Source: Salvelinus alpinus (Eukaryota > Chordata > Actinopteri > Salmoniformes > Salmonidae). Taken from it: a DNA stretch of 64,000 nt. This document shows positions 33,633-44,099 of this stretch, piece after piece. The notes beneath the pieces were generated by a model. The model saw only the letters and a program-made list of their open reading frames with translations. It was not told where the DNA came from and did not search any database. The stretch is taken from contig NC_092092.1 in NCBI RefSeq assembly GCF_045679555.1, forward strand, positions 23,488,969 through 23,552,968, read 5' to 3'. The translations under genes were made by a program, and so were the position numbers. Position 1 is the first letter of the stretch. Each line of letters opens with the position of its first letter.

Positions 33633-35241
33633 CCTGTCAAAAGTTTGGACACACCTACTCAATCAAGGGTTTTTCTTTATGTTTACTATTTTCTAAGTTG
33701 TAGAATAATAGTGAAGACATCACAACTATGAAATAACACATATGAAATAATGTAGTATCCAAAAAAGTGTTTAACAAATCAAAATATACTTTATATTTGA
33801 TATTCTTCAAAGTAGCCACCAATTGCCTTGTTGACAGCTTTGCACACTTTTGGCATTATCTCAACCAGCTTCATGAGGTAGTCACCTGAAATTAATTTAA
33901 ATTAACAGGTGTGCCTTATTAAAAGTTAATTTGTGGAATTTCTTTCCTTCTTAATGTGTTTGAGCCAATCAGTTGTGGGTAGGGGTGGTATGCAGAAGAT
34001 AACCCTATTTGGTAAAAGACCAAGTCCATATTATGTCAAGAACAGCTCAAATAAGCAAAGAGAAACGACATTCCATCATTACTTTAAGACATGAAGGTCA
34101 GTCAATCTGGAAAATTTCAAGACCTTGCAGTCGCAAGAACCATCAAGCGCTATGATGAAACTGGCTCTCATGAGGACCGTCACAGGAAAGGAAAACCCAG
34201 AGTTGCCTCTGCTGCAGAGGATAAGTTCATTAGAGTTAACTGCACCTCAGATTGCAGCCCAAATAAATGCTTCACAGAGTTCAAGTAACAGAGACATCTC
34301 AACATCAACTGCTCAGAGGAGACTGCGTGAGTCATATGCTCTCTCTAATTCTCTCTTTCTTTCTTTCTCTCTCTCGGAAGACCTGAGCCTTAGGACCATG
34401 CCTCAGGACTACCTGGCCTGATGACTCCTTGCTGTCCCCAGTCCACCTGGCCGTGCTGCTGGTCCAGTTTCAACTGTTCTGCCTGCGGCAGAAACTCCTT
34501 TCTAGGGAGTTTTTCCTAGCCACCGTGCATCTACACCTGCATTGCTTGCTGTTTGGGGTTTTAGGCTGGGTTTCTGTACAGCACTTTGAGATATCAGCTG
34601 ATGTAAGAATTTGATTTGATTTGATCAGGCCTTCATGGTCGAATTGCTGCAAAGAAACCACTACTAAAGGACATCAATAATAATAAGAGATTTGCTTGTG
34701 CCTAGAAACACAAGCAATAGACAATAGACCGGTGGAAATCTGTCCTTTGGTCTGATGAGTCCAAATTTGAGATTTTTGCTTCTAACCGCTGTGTCCCTGT
34801 GAGACGCAGAGTAGGTGAACGGATGATCTCCGCATGTGTGGTTCCCACCGTGAAGCATGGAAGAGGATGTGTGATGGTGTGGGGTTGCTTTGCTGGTGAC
34901 ACTGTCAGTGATTTATTTAGAATTCAAGGCTATCATTTGTTTTTCAACAGGACAATGACCCAAAACACACCTCCAGGCTGTATAAGGGCTATTTGACCAA
35001 GAAGGAGAGTGATGATGCTGCATCAGATGACCTGGCCTCCACAATCACCCGACCTCAACCCAATTGAGATGGTTTGGGATGAGTTGAACCGCAGAGTGAA
35101 GGAAAAGCAGCCAACAAGTGCTCAGCATATGTGGAAACTCCTTCAAGACTGTTAGAAAAGCATTCCTCATGAAGCTGGTTGAGAGAATGCCAAGAGTGTG
35201 CAAAGCTGTCATCAAGGCAAAGGGTGACTACTTTGAAGAAT
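33633..35241 (+). mobile_element. Tc1-like transposon, right end lost, with a nested LINE tail
   Basis: It begins CTGTCAAAAGTTTGGACAC after a TA and is the same family as 27558-29241. Transposase remnants on the + strand include the RHRKGKPRVASAAEDKF hook and RRVGERMISACVVPTVKHGR. A 290-base L2-like tail interrupts it at 34335-34624. The right terminal repeat is missing: similarity ends at GAAGAAT (35241), where LINE sequence resumes. Confidence 0.83.
34335..34624 (+). mobile_element. L2-like LINE 3' end or derived SINE inserted in Tc1
   Basis: It ends with TTTCTGTACAGCACTTTGAG, ATATCAGCTGATGTAAGAA and (TTTGA)n, the usual 3' terminus of fish L2-type retroposons. A TCTTTCTTTCT tract lies at its 5' end. 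TCA flanks both sides. The transposon sequence GCGTGAGTCA...GGCCTTCATGG is continuous in the uninterrupted relative at 28417. Confidence 0.75.
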
Positions 35242-36430
35242 GATGGCCTTGAGAAGCTGTTTTTCAGTCTCAGTCCCAGCTATGATGCACCTGTACTGAC
35301 CTCGCCTTCTGGATGGTAGCGGGGTGAACAGGCCGTGTCTTGGGTGGCAAAGGTCCTTGATGATTCTTTTGGCCTTCCTGTGATACCGGGTGCTGTAGAT
35401 GTCCTGAAGGGCAGGCAGTGTGCCCTTGGTGATGCCTTGGACAGACCGCACCACCCTCTGGAGAGCTATGCGGTTGGGGACAGTGCAGTTGCCGTACCAG
35501 GCGGCGATACAACCCGACAGGATGCTCTCAATGGTACATCTGTAAAAGTTTGTGAGGGTCTTAGGGGCCAAGTCAAATTTCCAAGTCAAACAGGAGGTGC
35601 TGTTGCGCCTTCATCTCCACACTGTCTGTGTGGGTGGACCATTTCAGATTGTCAGTGATATGTACGCCAAGGAACTTGAAGATTTTCCCCTTCCCCACGT
35701 CGATGTGGATGTGGGCATGCTCACTCTGCTGTCTCCTGAAGTTTCCAATCAGCTCCTTCATTTTGTTGGCATTGAGGGAGGGGATATTTTCCTGGCACCA
35801 CTCCACCAAGGCCCTCACCTCCTCCCTGTAGGCTGTCTTGCCGTTGTTGGTAATCATACTTGATGATTGAGTTGGAGACGTGCATGGCCACGCAGTCATG
35901 GGTGAACAGGGAGTACAGGAGGGGTATGAGCAAGCACCCTTGAGAGAACCCTGTATTGAGGACCAGCGTAGTGGAGGTGTTGTTGCCTACCTTCACCACC
36001 TGGGGCGGCCCGTCAGGAAATCCAGGACCCAGTTGCACAGAGCGGGGTTCAGACCCAGGGCCCCGAGCTTAATGATGAGCTTGGAGGGTACTATGGTGTT
36101 GAATGCTGAGTTGTAGTTTATGAACAGCATTATTACATAGGTTTTCCTCTTGTCCAGATGGGATAGGGCAGTGTGCAGTGTGATGGCGATTGCATCATCT
36201 GTGGATCTATTGGGGCGGTATGCAAATTACAGTGGGTCTAGGGTGTCGGGTAAGGTGGAGGTGATATGATCCTTAACTATCCTCTCAAAGTACTTCATGA
36301 TGACAGTTAGTGAGTGCTACGGGGTGATAGTCATTTAGTTCAGTTACCTTTTCTTTCTTGGGTACAGGAACAATGGTCGACATCTTGAATCAAGTGGGGA
36401 CAGCAGACTGGGATAGGGAGAGATTGAATA
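35242..36430 (-). mobile_element. LINE family C, RT-coding part
   Basis: The - strand shows broken RT sequence: MTWKFDLAPKTLTNFYRC, SILSGCIAAWYGN, LNANKMKELIGNFRR, and further in NTGFSQGCLLIPLLYSLFTH (an altered PQGCxLSPLL motif), then text equivalent to the KKEK.TELNDY block near 36330. Several frameshifts and stops make it inactive. Confidence 0.85.
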
Positions 36431-38160
36431 TACTACATGACCAAAAGTATTTGGACACCTGCTCGTCGGACATCTCATTCCAAAATCATGGGCCTTCATA
36501 TGGATTTGGTCCCCCCTTTGCTGCTATAACAGCCTCCACTCTTCTGGGAAGGCTTTCCACTAGATGTTGGACCATTGCTGTGGGACTTCCATTCAGCCAC
36601 AAGAACATTAGTGAGGTCGGGCACTGATGTTGGGCGATTAGGCCTGATTCGCAGTCCGCATTCCAATTCATTCCAAAAGTGTTTGATGGGGTTGAGGTCA
36701 GGGCTCTGTGCAGGCCAGTCAAGTTCTTCCACACCGATCTCAACAAACTATTTCTATATGGACCTCGCTTTGTGCACGGGGGTATTGTCATGCTGAAACA
36801 GGAAAGGGCCTTCCCCAAACTGTTGCCACAAAGTTGGAAGCACAGAATTGTCTAGAATGTCATTGTATGCTGTAGCGTTAAGATTTCCCATCACAGGAAC
36901 TAAGGGTCATAGTCCGAACCATGAAAAACAGCCCCAGACTATTCTTCCTCCTCCAGCGAACTTTACAGTTGGTACTATGCATTGGGGCAGGTAGCGTTTT
37001 CCTAGCATCAGCCAAACCTAGATTCGTCTGTCGGACTGCCAGATGATGAAGCATGATTGGCTACCCGGACTATTTGCATTGTGTGCCCCCCCCCCAACCC
37101 CTCTTTTACGCTGCTGCTACTCTCTGTTTATCATATATGCACAGTCACTTTAACTATACATTCATGTACATATGTACATACTACCTCAATTGGCCCGACC
37201 AACCAGTGCTCCTGCACATTGGCTAACCGGGCTATCTGCATTGTGTCCCACCACCCACCACCCGCCAACCCCTCTTTACGCTACTGCTACTCTCTGTTCA
37301 TCATATATGCGTAGTCACTTAACCATATCTACATGTACATACTACCTCAATCAGCCTGACTAACCGGTGTCTGTATGTAGCCTCGCTACTTTTAAAGCCT
37401 CGCTACTGTATATAGCCTCGCAACTGTTTTTCACTGTCTTTTTAATGTTGTTTTTAGTTCTTTACTCACCTATTGTTCACCTAATACCTTTTTTGCACTA
37501 TTGGTTAGAGCCTGTAAGTAAGCATTTCACTGTAAGGTCTACACCTGTTGTATTCTGCGCACGTGACAAATAAACTTGGAATTGATTTGATTAAGTTCTC
37601 CAGGTAACACATTTCCACTGCTCTAGAGTCTTTACATCACTCCAGCCGATGCTTGGCATTGCGCATGGTAATCTTAGGCTTGTGTGCGGCTGCTCGGCCA
37701 TGGAAACCCATTTCATGAAGTTCCTGATGAACAGTTATTGTGCTGACGTTGCTTCCAGAGGCAATTTTGAACTCGGTAGTGAGTGTTGTAATCGAGGACA
37801 GACGATTTTTACGCGCTACACGCTTCAGCACTCAGCAGTCCCATTCTGTGAGCTTGCGTGGCCTACCACTTTGCGGCTGAGCCGTTGTTGCTCCTAGACT
37901 TTTCCACTTCACAATAACAACACTTACAGTTGACCGGCGCACCTCTAGCAGGGCAGAAATTTTATGAACTGACTTGTTGGAAAGGTGGCATCCTATATCG
38001 GTGCCACGTTGAAGTCACTGAGCTCTTCAGTAAGGACATTATAATGCCAATGTTTGTCTATTTGCCCAATTTTATACACCTGTCAGCAACGGGTATGGCT
38101 GAAATAACCAAATCCACTAATTTGAAGGGGTGTCCACGTACCTTTGTATAAATTGTGTAT
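36431..38160 (-). mobile_element. Tc1-like transposon inside LINE family C, itself holding a LINE tail
   Basis: Left end ATACTACATGACCAAAAGTA and right end CTTTGTATAAATTGTGTAT are diverged inverted repeats. The - strand reads WPAQSPDLNPIKHFWNELE near 36720 (the DD34E region of Tc1 transposase) and, on the far side, VARKNRLSSITTLTTEFKIA near 37820. A LINE 3' tail occupies 37050-37597. The flanking LINE reads continuously across the insertion (QLAGVFTDI to the right, the SLSQSAVPT block to the left). Confidence 0.82.
37050..37597 (+). mobile_element. LINE family B 3' UTR with an internal 130-bp duplication
   Basis: It contains ATTTGCATTGTGTGCCCCCC and a near-repeat ATCTGCATTGTGTCCCACC about 150 bases on, each followed by CGCTxCTGCTACTCTCTGTT. 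It ends AAGCATTTCACTGTAAGGTC and ACGTGACAAATAAACTTGG. The same UTR in inverted orientation, including the duplication, is at 54433-54950, so the duplication belongs to the family. Confidence 0.8.
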
Positions 38161-38301
38161 GTCCGTAAACACTCCAGCTAGCTGGTCTGCGCATGCTATG
38201 AGGACGAGGCTAGGGATACTATCTGGGCCGGCAGCCTTTCGAGGGTTAATACACTTAAACGTCTCGCTCATGTTGGCCATGGAAAACGAGAGCTCACAGT
38301 A
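38161..38301 (-). mobile_element. LINE family C, 5'-ward RT part
   Basis: On the - strand: CINPRKAAGPDSIPSLVL and [13 protein letters not shown], the start of the RT domain (fingers region) of the LINE whose downstream part is at 35242-36430. This confirms that the Tc1-like copy at 36431-38160 split a single LINE. Confidence 0.85.
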
Positions 38302-38560
38302 ATGCAGCCAGTCAAGATGCTCTCAATGGTACAGCTGTAGAACTTTTTGAGGATTTGAGGGCCCATGCCAAACCTTTTCAACTTCCTGAGGGTGAAGAGG
38401 CACTGTCACGCCTTCTTCACGGCTGTGTGCATGTGTGTGGACCATTTTAAGTCCTTAGTGATTTGGACACCGAGGAACTTACAGCTCTCGACCCGATCCA
38501 CTGCAGCCCAGTCGATGTGGATGGGGTCATGCAGTTCGGCTCCTCCATGTGTGTAATTAG
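38302..38560 (-). mobile_element. LINE RT C-terminal fragment
   Basis: The - strand reads DWAAVDRVESCKFLGVQITK then DLKWSTHMHTAVKKA, followed on the + side of the map by text equivalent to KRFGMGPQILK. This is the same RT region found at 35600, 55400 and 57330, from a separate fragment joined at about 38301. Confidence 0.8.
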
Positions 38561-38794
38561 AGGCGTAGCCCTCTGTGATATTTTCTGATTGGTGTAGATA
38601 ATGAAACTGAAGCACAAGACAAGGGTAGACCTCAGTTAAGTTATTTCATTTATCTGGACTCTGGACTTTGAATTCAAAGCGAACGGGGACAGTTCAAGTT
38701 CCCCCATGTCCAAATGCAGCACTTCAGTATTTGATATAGTCAATCAACCACTCTCTACGTCTATAACATCTTACTTTATCTCCTTTCTCCGTAG

Positions 38795-38881
38795 CCCTAT
38801 ATAATCTGTGTTGTTTGTAACAAAAACATCACAAGCAATAACACCCACATTGACTGTGTTCGCTACAAGGATGTGAAGAAG
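38795..38881 (+). CDS. Candidate exon of an unrecognised Cys-rich protein
   Basis: TCTCCTTTCTCCGTAG precedes 29 open codons, PYIICVVCNKNITSNNTHID then CVRYKDVKK, followed by AAG|GTAAGC. Phase 0 on both sides matches the next candidate exon at 39020. The spacing CxxC ... HxxC resembles a zinc-binding knuckle. Neither segment resembles the nearby LINE or SINE families. No upstream partner in the right phase was found. The coding potential in this phase, two good splice sites and a downstream stop with AATAAA at 39430 favour a real 3' end of a gene, possibly decayed. Confidence 0.38.
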
Positions 38882-39019
38882 GTAAGCTTCTAAACATAAA
38901 AAAATGTATGTCATACTCAAATTTCTAGTGTATCCGACAACAATGAGTTAGAATCCTAATTTCATTAAAACACTTTTTTCTTGAGAAACTGTTTGTGTTA
39001 TCATGAATATTATTTTCAG

Positions 39020-39133
39020 CTTGTCGTCCAACACGAGAAATGTTCACCTCCGAGTGGTTTTCATGGAGAGGCTACACTTTTAGCCTCAACCAACAAAGAA
39101 GACCTTCAGACTGGATGCCTTGGATGTTTCTGA
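39020..39133 (+). CDS. Candidate terminal exon of the Cys-rich protein
   Basis: Acceptor TATTATTTTCAG, then 37 codons LVVQHEKCSPPSGFHGEATL, LASTNKEDLQ, TGCLGCF and TGA. Joined to the exon at 38795 it places another Cys (QHEKC) after the CxxC...HxxC pattern. I do not recognise the family. It could instead be an alternative last exon of the upstream gene or an intergenic coincidence. Confidence 0.35.
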   Translation, partial: LVVQHEKCSPPSGFHGEATLLASTNKEDLQTGCLGCF

Positions 39134-39190
39134 TAACTAATGAAAGCCATTGTCCAGCACTGATGGTCAGAGGCAGTCCTTACAGGCGTC

Positions 39191-39287
39191 AGTTAGCCTA
39201 GCGGTTAAGAGTGTTGGGCCAGAAACTGAAAGGTTGCTGGTTTGAATCCCTGAGCTGACAAGGTGAAAATTCTGTTGATGTGCCCTT
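39191..39287 (+). repeat. SINE head (tRNA-like part only)
   Basis: AGTTAGCCTAGCGGTTAAGAG is an A-box region, and GGTTGCTGGTTTGAATCCC is a B-box region, followed by TGAGCTGACAAGGTG, as in the head of the HpaI-type SINE at 22731. The body and tail are missing. Confidence 0.75.
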
Positions 39288-39434
39288 ACAGGTCTACCTG
39301 AACCATTGTAACCGGAGTCTATACTTCAAAACAATCATGGTGAGGGAGTGAGATTACTAGAATGGTGCCTGTGAAGTAACAGATATGTGTGGTATGTTGC
39401 AAAGCTGAGTAAAATCTCCTAATAAACTAAGATC
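39288..39434 (+). repeat. 150-bp duplicated segment, copy 2
   Basis: Matches 31226-31374 (ACAGGTCTACCTGAACCATTG ... CTCCTAATAAACTAAG). It contains AATAAA at about 39420-39432, which could serve as a polyadenylation signal for the candidate exons just upstream. Confidence 0.75.
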
Positions 39435-39534
39435 ACAAAGTCAACATGCCAGAAATACAATATACGATATTACACCATGGTCTAAATCCTGTAGTATTAC
39501 TATATTTATGTACTACACTGTACTACTACTACAC

Positions 39535-39785
39535 TGTAGTGTTTTTGTGGACATGACTGTAATAAACTGTAATCTTTACCGTAGTGTATTTGTGGACATG
39601 ACTGTAGTATACTGTAGAATTTACTGTAGTGTTTTTGCGGACATGGCTGTAGTATACTGCAGTATTTACCGTAGTGGTTTTGCGGACATGACTGTGGTAT
39701 ACTGTAGTATTTACTGCATTGTTTTTGCAGACATTACTGTAGTTTACTGCAGTATTTACAGTAGTGCTTTTGCAGACATGGCTGA
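39535..39785 (+). repeat. 45-bp tandem array, about 5.5 units, open on both strands
   Basis: Units such as TAGTGTTTTTGCGGACATGG followed by CTGTAGTATACTGCAGTATTTAC are 45 bases long, a multiple of three, so long open frames appear on both strands (for example repeats of VFADMTVVYCSIY on +). There are no splice sites or start context, so I treat it as a minisatellite and not as a gene. It is inserted between the duplicated segment and the LINE, relative to the copy at 31 kb. Confidence 0.85.
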
Positions 39786-39789
39786 TATT

Positions 39790-41060
39790 CAAGTCAAATC
39801 AAGCTTTATTTATATAGCACACTTCAAACATGGATGCAATGCAATGCGCTTCACGGGAAAAACACCATTTAAAAAAAATATTTACTACACAAACAGAGGA
39901 TAAAAAAATATATAAGAATACACACTGAAAGAGTAAAAAACATCATAAGGAAAAGCAGATGTAAAAAGGTGTGTTTTAAGATCCCTTTTTAATATGTCCA
40001 TAGTTTCGGCCGCCCTCAGGTTCTCTGGCAGGCTATTCCAGAGTCTGGGGTCATAGTAACTAAAGGCTGCTTCTCCATGCCTCTTTGTTCTAGGCTTTGG
40101 GATAGTTAAAAGGCCAGTGCCAGAGGACCTGAGGGACCTACTGGGTACATAATTAAAAAGCATGTCTGACATGTGTTGGGGAGCACAATTGTGGATTGAT
40201 TTCAAATCCAATAGAAGAATCTTACAATTTATTCTAAAACTCACAGGCAGCCAGTGCAGAGACTTTAAAACCAATGTAATGTGCTCTCAATCTGGTCTTG
40301 GTCAGTACCAGTGCTGCAGCATTCCGTATGTTTTGCAGTTGACCAATGGTCTTCTTGGGTAGACCAGACAGGAGAACATTACAGTAGTCAAGCCTGCTTA
40401 TAATAAAATCATGGATGAGTCTCTCTGTATCAGCCTGAGAGAGAAAAGGCCCACCTTGGCAATGTTCCTCAGGTGGTAAAAAGCTATTTTGGTCAAATTC
40501 CTAATGTGTGTTTTGAAACTGAGTTAAGAATCTAAAATGACAGCTAGGTTTTTTACCTTGTGTTTTATCTTTATTGCCCATGAATTAAAATGTGCGGTTC
40601 TCTCTCTGTGCTTTGGCTCCAGCAATAAGTACCTCAGTCTTATCTTCATTTAGCTGGAGGAAGTTGTGAGCCATCCAAGTATTTAAATCATCAATACAGT
40701 CTAATAATTTATCCGTGGAGCTAAAATCCTCTGGTGACAGAAATGTAAAGTTGTGTGTCGTCTGTGTAGCAGGGAAAATCAATCCTGTGCTTTCTGATAA
40801 TGCTGCCAAGGGGTAACATTTTTTTACTGAACAGTAATGGACCCAAAATAAAACCTTGTGGAAAGCCACGTCATATCAATTATATTTGAGTTATGTTCAC
40901 CAAGGGTGACAAAAAAATAGACCGGTTAAATAGGTCCTAAACCAATTTAGAACTGGCCCGGTGAAGCCAATCCACCTCTCCAGTCTGTCTAGAAGGACAT
41001 CGTAGTCAACAGTGTCGAATGCAGCACATAAATCCAAGAATACAAGGACAGATAGCTTCT
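39790..41060 (-). mobile_element. L2-like LINE, copy 2, with 3' tail
   Basis: The inverted 3' end is AAATCAAGCTTTATTTATATAG. The - strand ORF (40274-39885) reads LHWLPVSFRINCKILLLDLK, PSRSLRSSGTGLLTIPKPR and WNSLPENLRAAETMDILKRD, the L2/CR1-type RT ending. Further upstream on the - strand, LNTWMAHNFLQLNEDKTEV (near 40660) and DVLLDRLERW (near 40980) are RT palm and finger pieces. Indels break the frame. Confidence 0.85.
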
Positions 41061-41259
41061 AGGCATCTGTGTTTTTTTTTAAATACAGTTACCACTTAAA
41101 TCATTTAGCTGTTTAAAAAAACATTTCTACAGAATTTTACTTAAGAATGGAAGGTTGGAGATGCTGAAGAATCTAGATGACTTTTCTTCAGAAGGGGTTT
41201 CACCATAGCAGGTTAGTGCAGTGGTAAAAGTAACTGAACAGGGAGTGATTAACAATAAT

Positions 41260-41450
41260 AGCAAAAGTTTTTATTGTCACGCAAACAAGTACAGTGAAAT
41301 GCCTTTCTTGCTTGCTCTTAGTAAGAATGCATTAATCAATATCAGTAGTACTATAAAATATTTATAAAATAAAGTCTTAATTAGAACAAAAATAAAACAA
41401 AAACACAAAATAAATTGAAATATGAAGAACAAGAGAAAGTAAGTAAGCTA
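41260..41450 (-). mobile_element. LINE family A 3' UTR piece
   Basis: AAAAGTTTTTATTGTCACGC and AAGTACAGTGAAATGCCTTTC match the UTRs at 32600 and 53600. It is separated from its continuation at 42113 by a Tc1-like fragment. Confidence 0.75.
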
Positions 41451-41452
41451 TA

Positions 41453-42112
41453 CTGAACAAAAATATAAATGCAACATACAACAATTTCAATGATTTTACT
41501 GGAGTTAAAGTTCATATCAGGAAATCAGTCAATTGAAATACATTCATTAGGCCCTAATCTATGGATTTCACATGACTGGGCAGGGGCGCAGCCATGGCTG
41601 GGCCTGGGAGGGTATAGGCCCACCCACTTGGGAGCCAGGCCAACCCACTGAGGAGCCAGGCCCAGCCAATCCTAATTTCCCCATAAAAGGGCTTTTGTAC
41701 AGACAGAAATGCTCCTCAGTTTCATCAGCTGTCCGGTGGCTGGTCTCAGATGATCTCGCAGGTGAAGAAGCCGGATGTGGAGGCCCTGGGCGGGCGTGGT
41801 TACACATGGTCTGCGGTTGTGAGGCCAGTTGGACGTACTGCCAAATTTGCTAAGATTACATTGGAGGCAGCTTATGGAAGAGAAATGAACATTAAATTCT
41901 CTAGCAACAGTTCTGGTGGACAGTCCTGCAGGATGCCAATTGCGCGCTCCCTAAAGATGTTGACATCTGTGGCATTGTGTTGTGTGACAAAACTGCACAT
42001 TTAATAGTGGCCTTTTATTCTACCCAGCAGAAGGTGCGCCTGTGTAATGATCATGCTGTTTAATCAGGGATGTAAACAAGTTTGTTGCCAAAATCAGAGA
42101 GAAATAAGCTTT
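41453..42112 (-). mobile_element. Internally deleted Tc1-like copy
   Basis: Same family as 11208-13294: CTGAACAAAAATATAAATGC start, GGCCCTAATCTATGGATTTC, and GTCTCAGATGATC...TTACACATGGTCTGCGG are shared. Most of the transposase is missing. About 120 bases of repeated CCCACCCACTTGGGAGCC-type sequence replace the centre. The right terminal repeat is not found. Confidence 0.78.
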
Positions 42113-42415
42113 GTGTGAGTGTGTGTGTGCGTGTACCGTACGTAGAGACAGTATGAATGTGTGTGTTGTGTGTGTGAGCAAATTAAGTGTGTGTGTGTGT
42201 GTGTGTGTGTGTGCGGTCCTTTCTTTCACACCGCCTGATATAGAGGTCCTGGATGGCAGGGAGTGCAGCCCCAGTGATGTACTAGGCTGTCCGCACCACC
42301 CTCTGTAGCACCATGCGATCGAGGGAGGTGCAGTTGCCATGCCAAGCAGTTATGCAGCCAGTCAAGATGCCCTTAATGGTGCAACTGTATAACTTTTTGA
42401 GGATTTGAGGGCACA
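42113..42415 (-). mobile_element. LINE family A continuation, with a (TG)n tract
   Basis: A (TG)n run occupies about 42187-42213. After it, TTTCACACCGCCTGATATAGAGG and further text encode, on the - strand, the RT C terminus (IQDLYIR-type block). Paired with 41260-41450, it shows that the Tc1-like copy inserted in this LINE. Confidence 0.75.
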
Positions 42416-43084
42416 TACAAAATCTTAATATTTACATCAATTCTGATTATTTCCAGGAATACACAACATCCTGAAATATATCTAGATGGTATCTTTGTTA
42501 GAAAGAATATTATTTTTCCCTTGACGGATTGATGCTGAACGTAAAAAAAGTCTCAATTACACCGAAAGCAATGAAAGAAGAAAATTAATCAGATTATCCC
42601 CACTCTTTCATGAGAAGTTAACATTACCAAGGACTCAGTCCTTAAAGGAAAAGTGTCTTTTAGTATTTGTTTCATTAGTCCACCGTTGAAACAGTCCCAA
42701 AATGTTTTTCATGTCAGCAATCAAGTTTTCAAGTTATAGATCTTTCAAAATACAGATACTGTGACACTTTCTGCATTTTGAAAGTTTTATCTTGAAAACT
42801 GACGTGCAAAACATTTTTAACCGTTCTAAACTTGACGACAGTTCTAAACTTGATATGAAGGCATGGTGTGTGGGTGGAGACTAGAGAATTATTGAGGGAA
42901 CACTGGAGAGCCTCTGTGTATAACAAGTCTGGTAGAGGATATCCTGGAGAGAGGGTTTGGCCCGTGTCCTGCGCCTGTCGCAAATAAAAAGAAAAAGTAT
43001 TAATAACTCATCAGAAGGAGCCCCACTTAAGTGCTGGGGAAGTTCTTTAAATTAAAGACAAAACAAAATGAACAGTTCAGTTTG

Positions 43085-43350
43085 TGTGTGCGAGAGAGAG
43101 AGCTGCTGCTACTACATGCTGTTTATTATCTATGTATAGTCACTTTACCCCTATCTACATGTACAAATTACCTTGAGTAACGTGCACCCCCGCACATTGA
43201 CTCGGTACCGGTACCCCCTGTATATAGCCTCAGTATTGTTACTTTACTGTGTTACTTTTTATTTTATTTAGTAAATGATTTCTTACCATTTCACGGTAAG
43301 GTTGTATTCGAATGTGACAAATACAATTTTATTTGAGTTGATTTGATTTT
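43085..43350 (+). mobile_element. LINE 3' tail
   Basis: GCTGCTGCTACTACATGCTG, GTCACTTTACCCCTATCTAC and a final GACAAATACAATTTTATTTG/GATTTGATTT match LINE family B-type 3' ends. It is flanked by (GA)n tracts at about 43091-43102 and 43353-43370. Confidence 0.7.
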
Positions 43351-44099
43351 TGAGAGAGAGAGAGAGAGATGGAGAAACCGAGCAAACAATCCCTTGTCTA
43401 TACAAAGACAAAGACTTGGGCAGGCGTTTCAAACACTAATTGAATAAATTAGCCTAGTGACAGTGTGAAAAGACACTGAATGGAGCAGGGAAAGGTGGAC
43501 GGCAGTTATTATATTTCCCTCTGGAGACTGGTGTTCTCAGAGGCTGTAATTGATTTAGATGGATCAGCAGTGGGGTTCCCACAGCCCGCGTCTGTTTGTT
43601 CTCCAACAGCAAACCCCATTGAGAAAACTGGCCCTCTCCACAAACAACAGGGGTGAGAAAACAAAAATAACTACAAAACCCGGGTGGAAGAGAGCAAAAG
43701 GACATAATTTGATCGTTTTCCAGCCCCTCCCCACACTCCCTTATTTTAAGGACCAGTAGACTTTATTCTTAGGCCTCTGTTTTTTCTCAGGCCTCTATTT
43801 GAGTCTTGTTTTACTGAGTTTTTACCTACAATCCCAGTTATAGCCTGTTACAGTGTGACATTTTCGACGTAGCTTTAATAAAAAAGAAATAAAGGAATCT
43901 CAGAGCACAGTCATTTCAATGCAAAGGCAAACAGGGTCAACTCCCCAGTGAATGAACAACATTTTAAGTCACAATTTGCATTTATTTAATGTAATAATTT
44001 CTATGATATTGATTAAATGAAGCCTGTGGTGCATTGATTATGAAAGAACAGTGAGCAAGGTTGAACCTTCTTTGCCCACTTTGAGGATAATACAGTGCC

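Noticed and set aside
35335-36116. Several + strand ORFs of about 70 to 107 codons
   Set aside because: Antisense shadows of the - strand LINE RT sequence.
39191-39287. Functional tRNA gene
   Set aside because: A- and B-box sequences are present, but the segment matches the SINE head and cannot fold into a full tRNA with paired acceptor stem.
39508-39903. 131-codon ORF with 15-residue repeats (VFADMTVVYC)
   Set aside because: It arises from a 45-bp tandem array, is open on both strands, and has no splice or promoter support.
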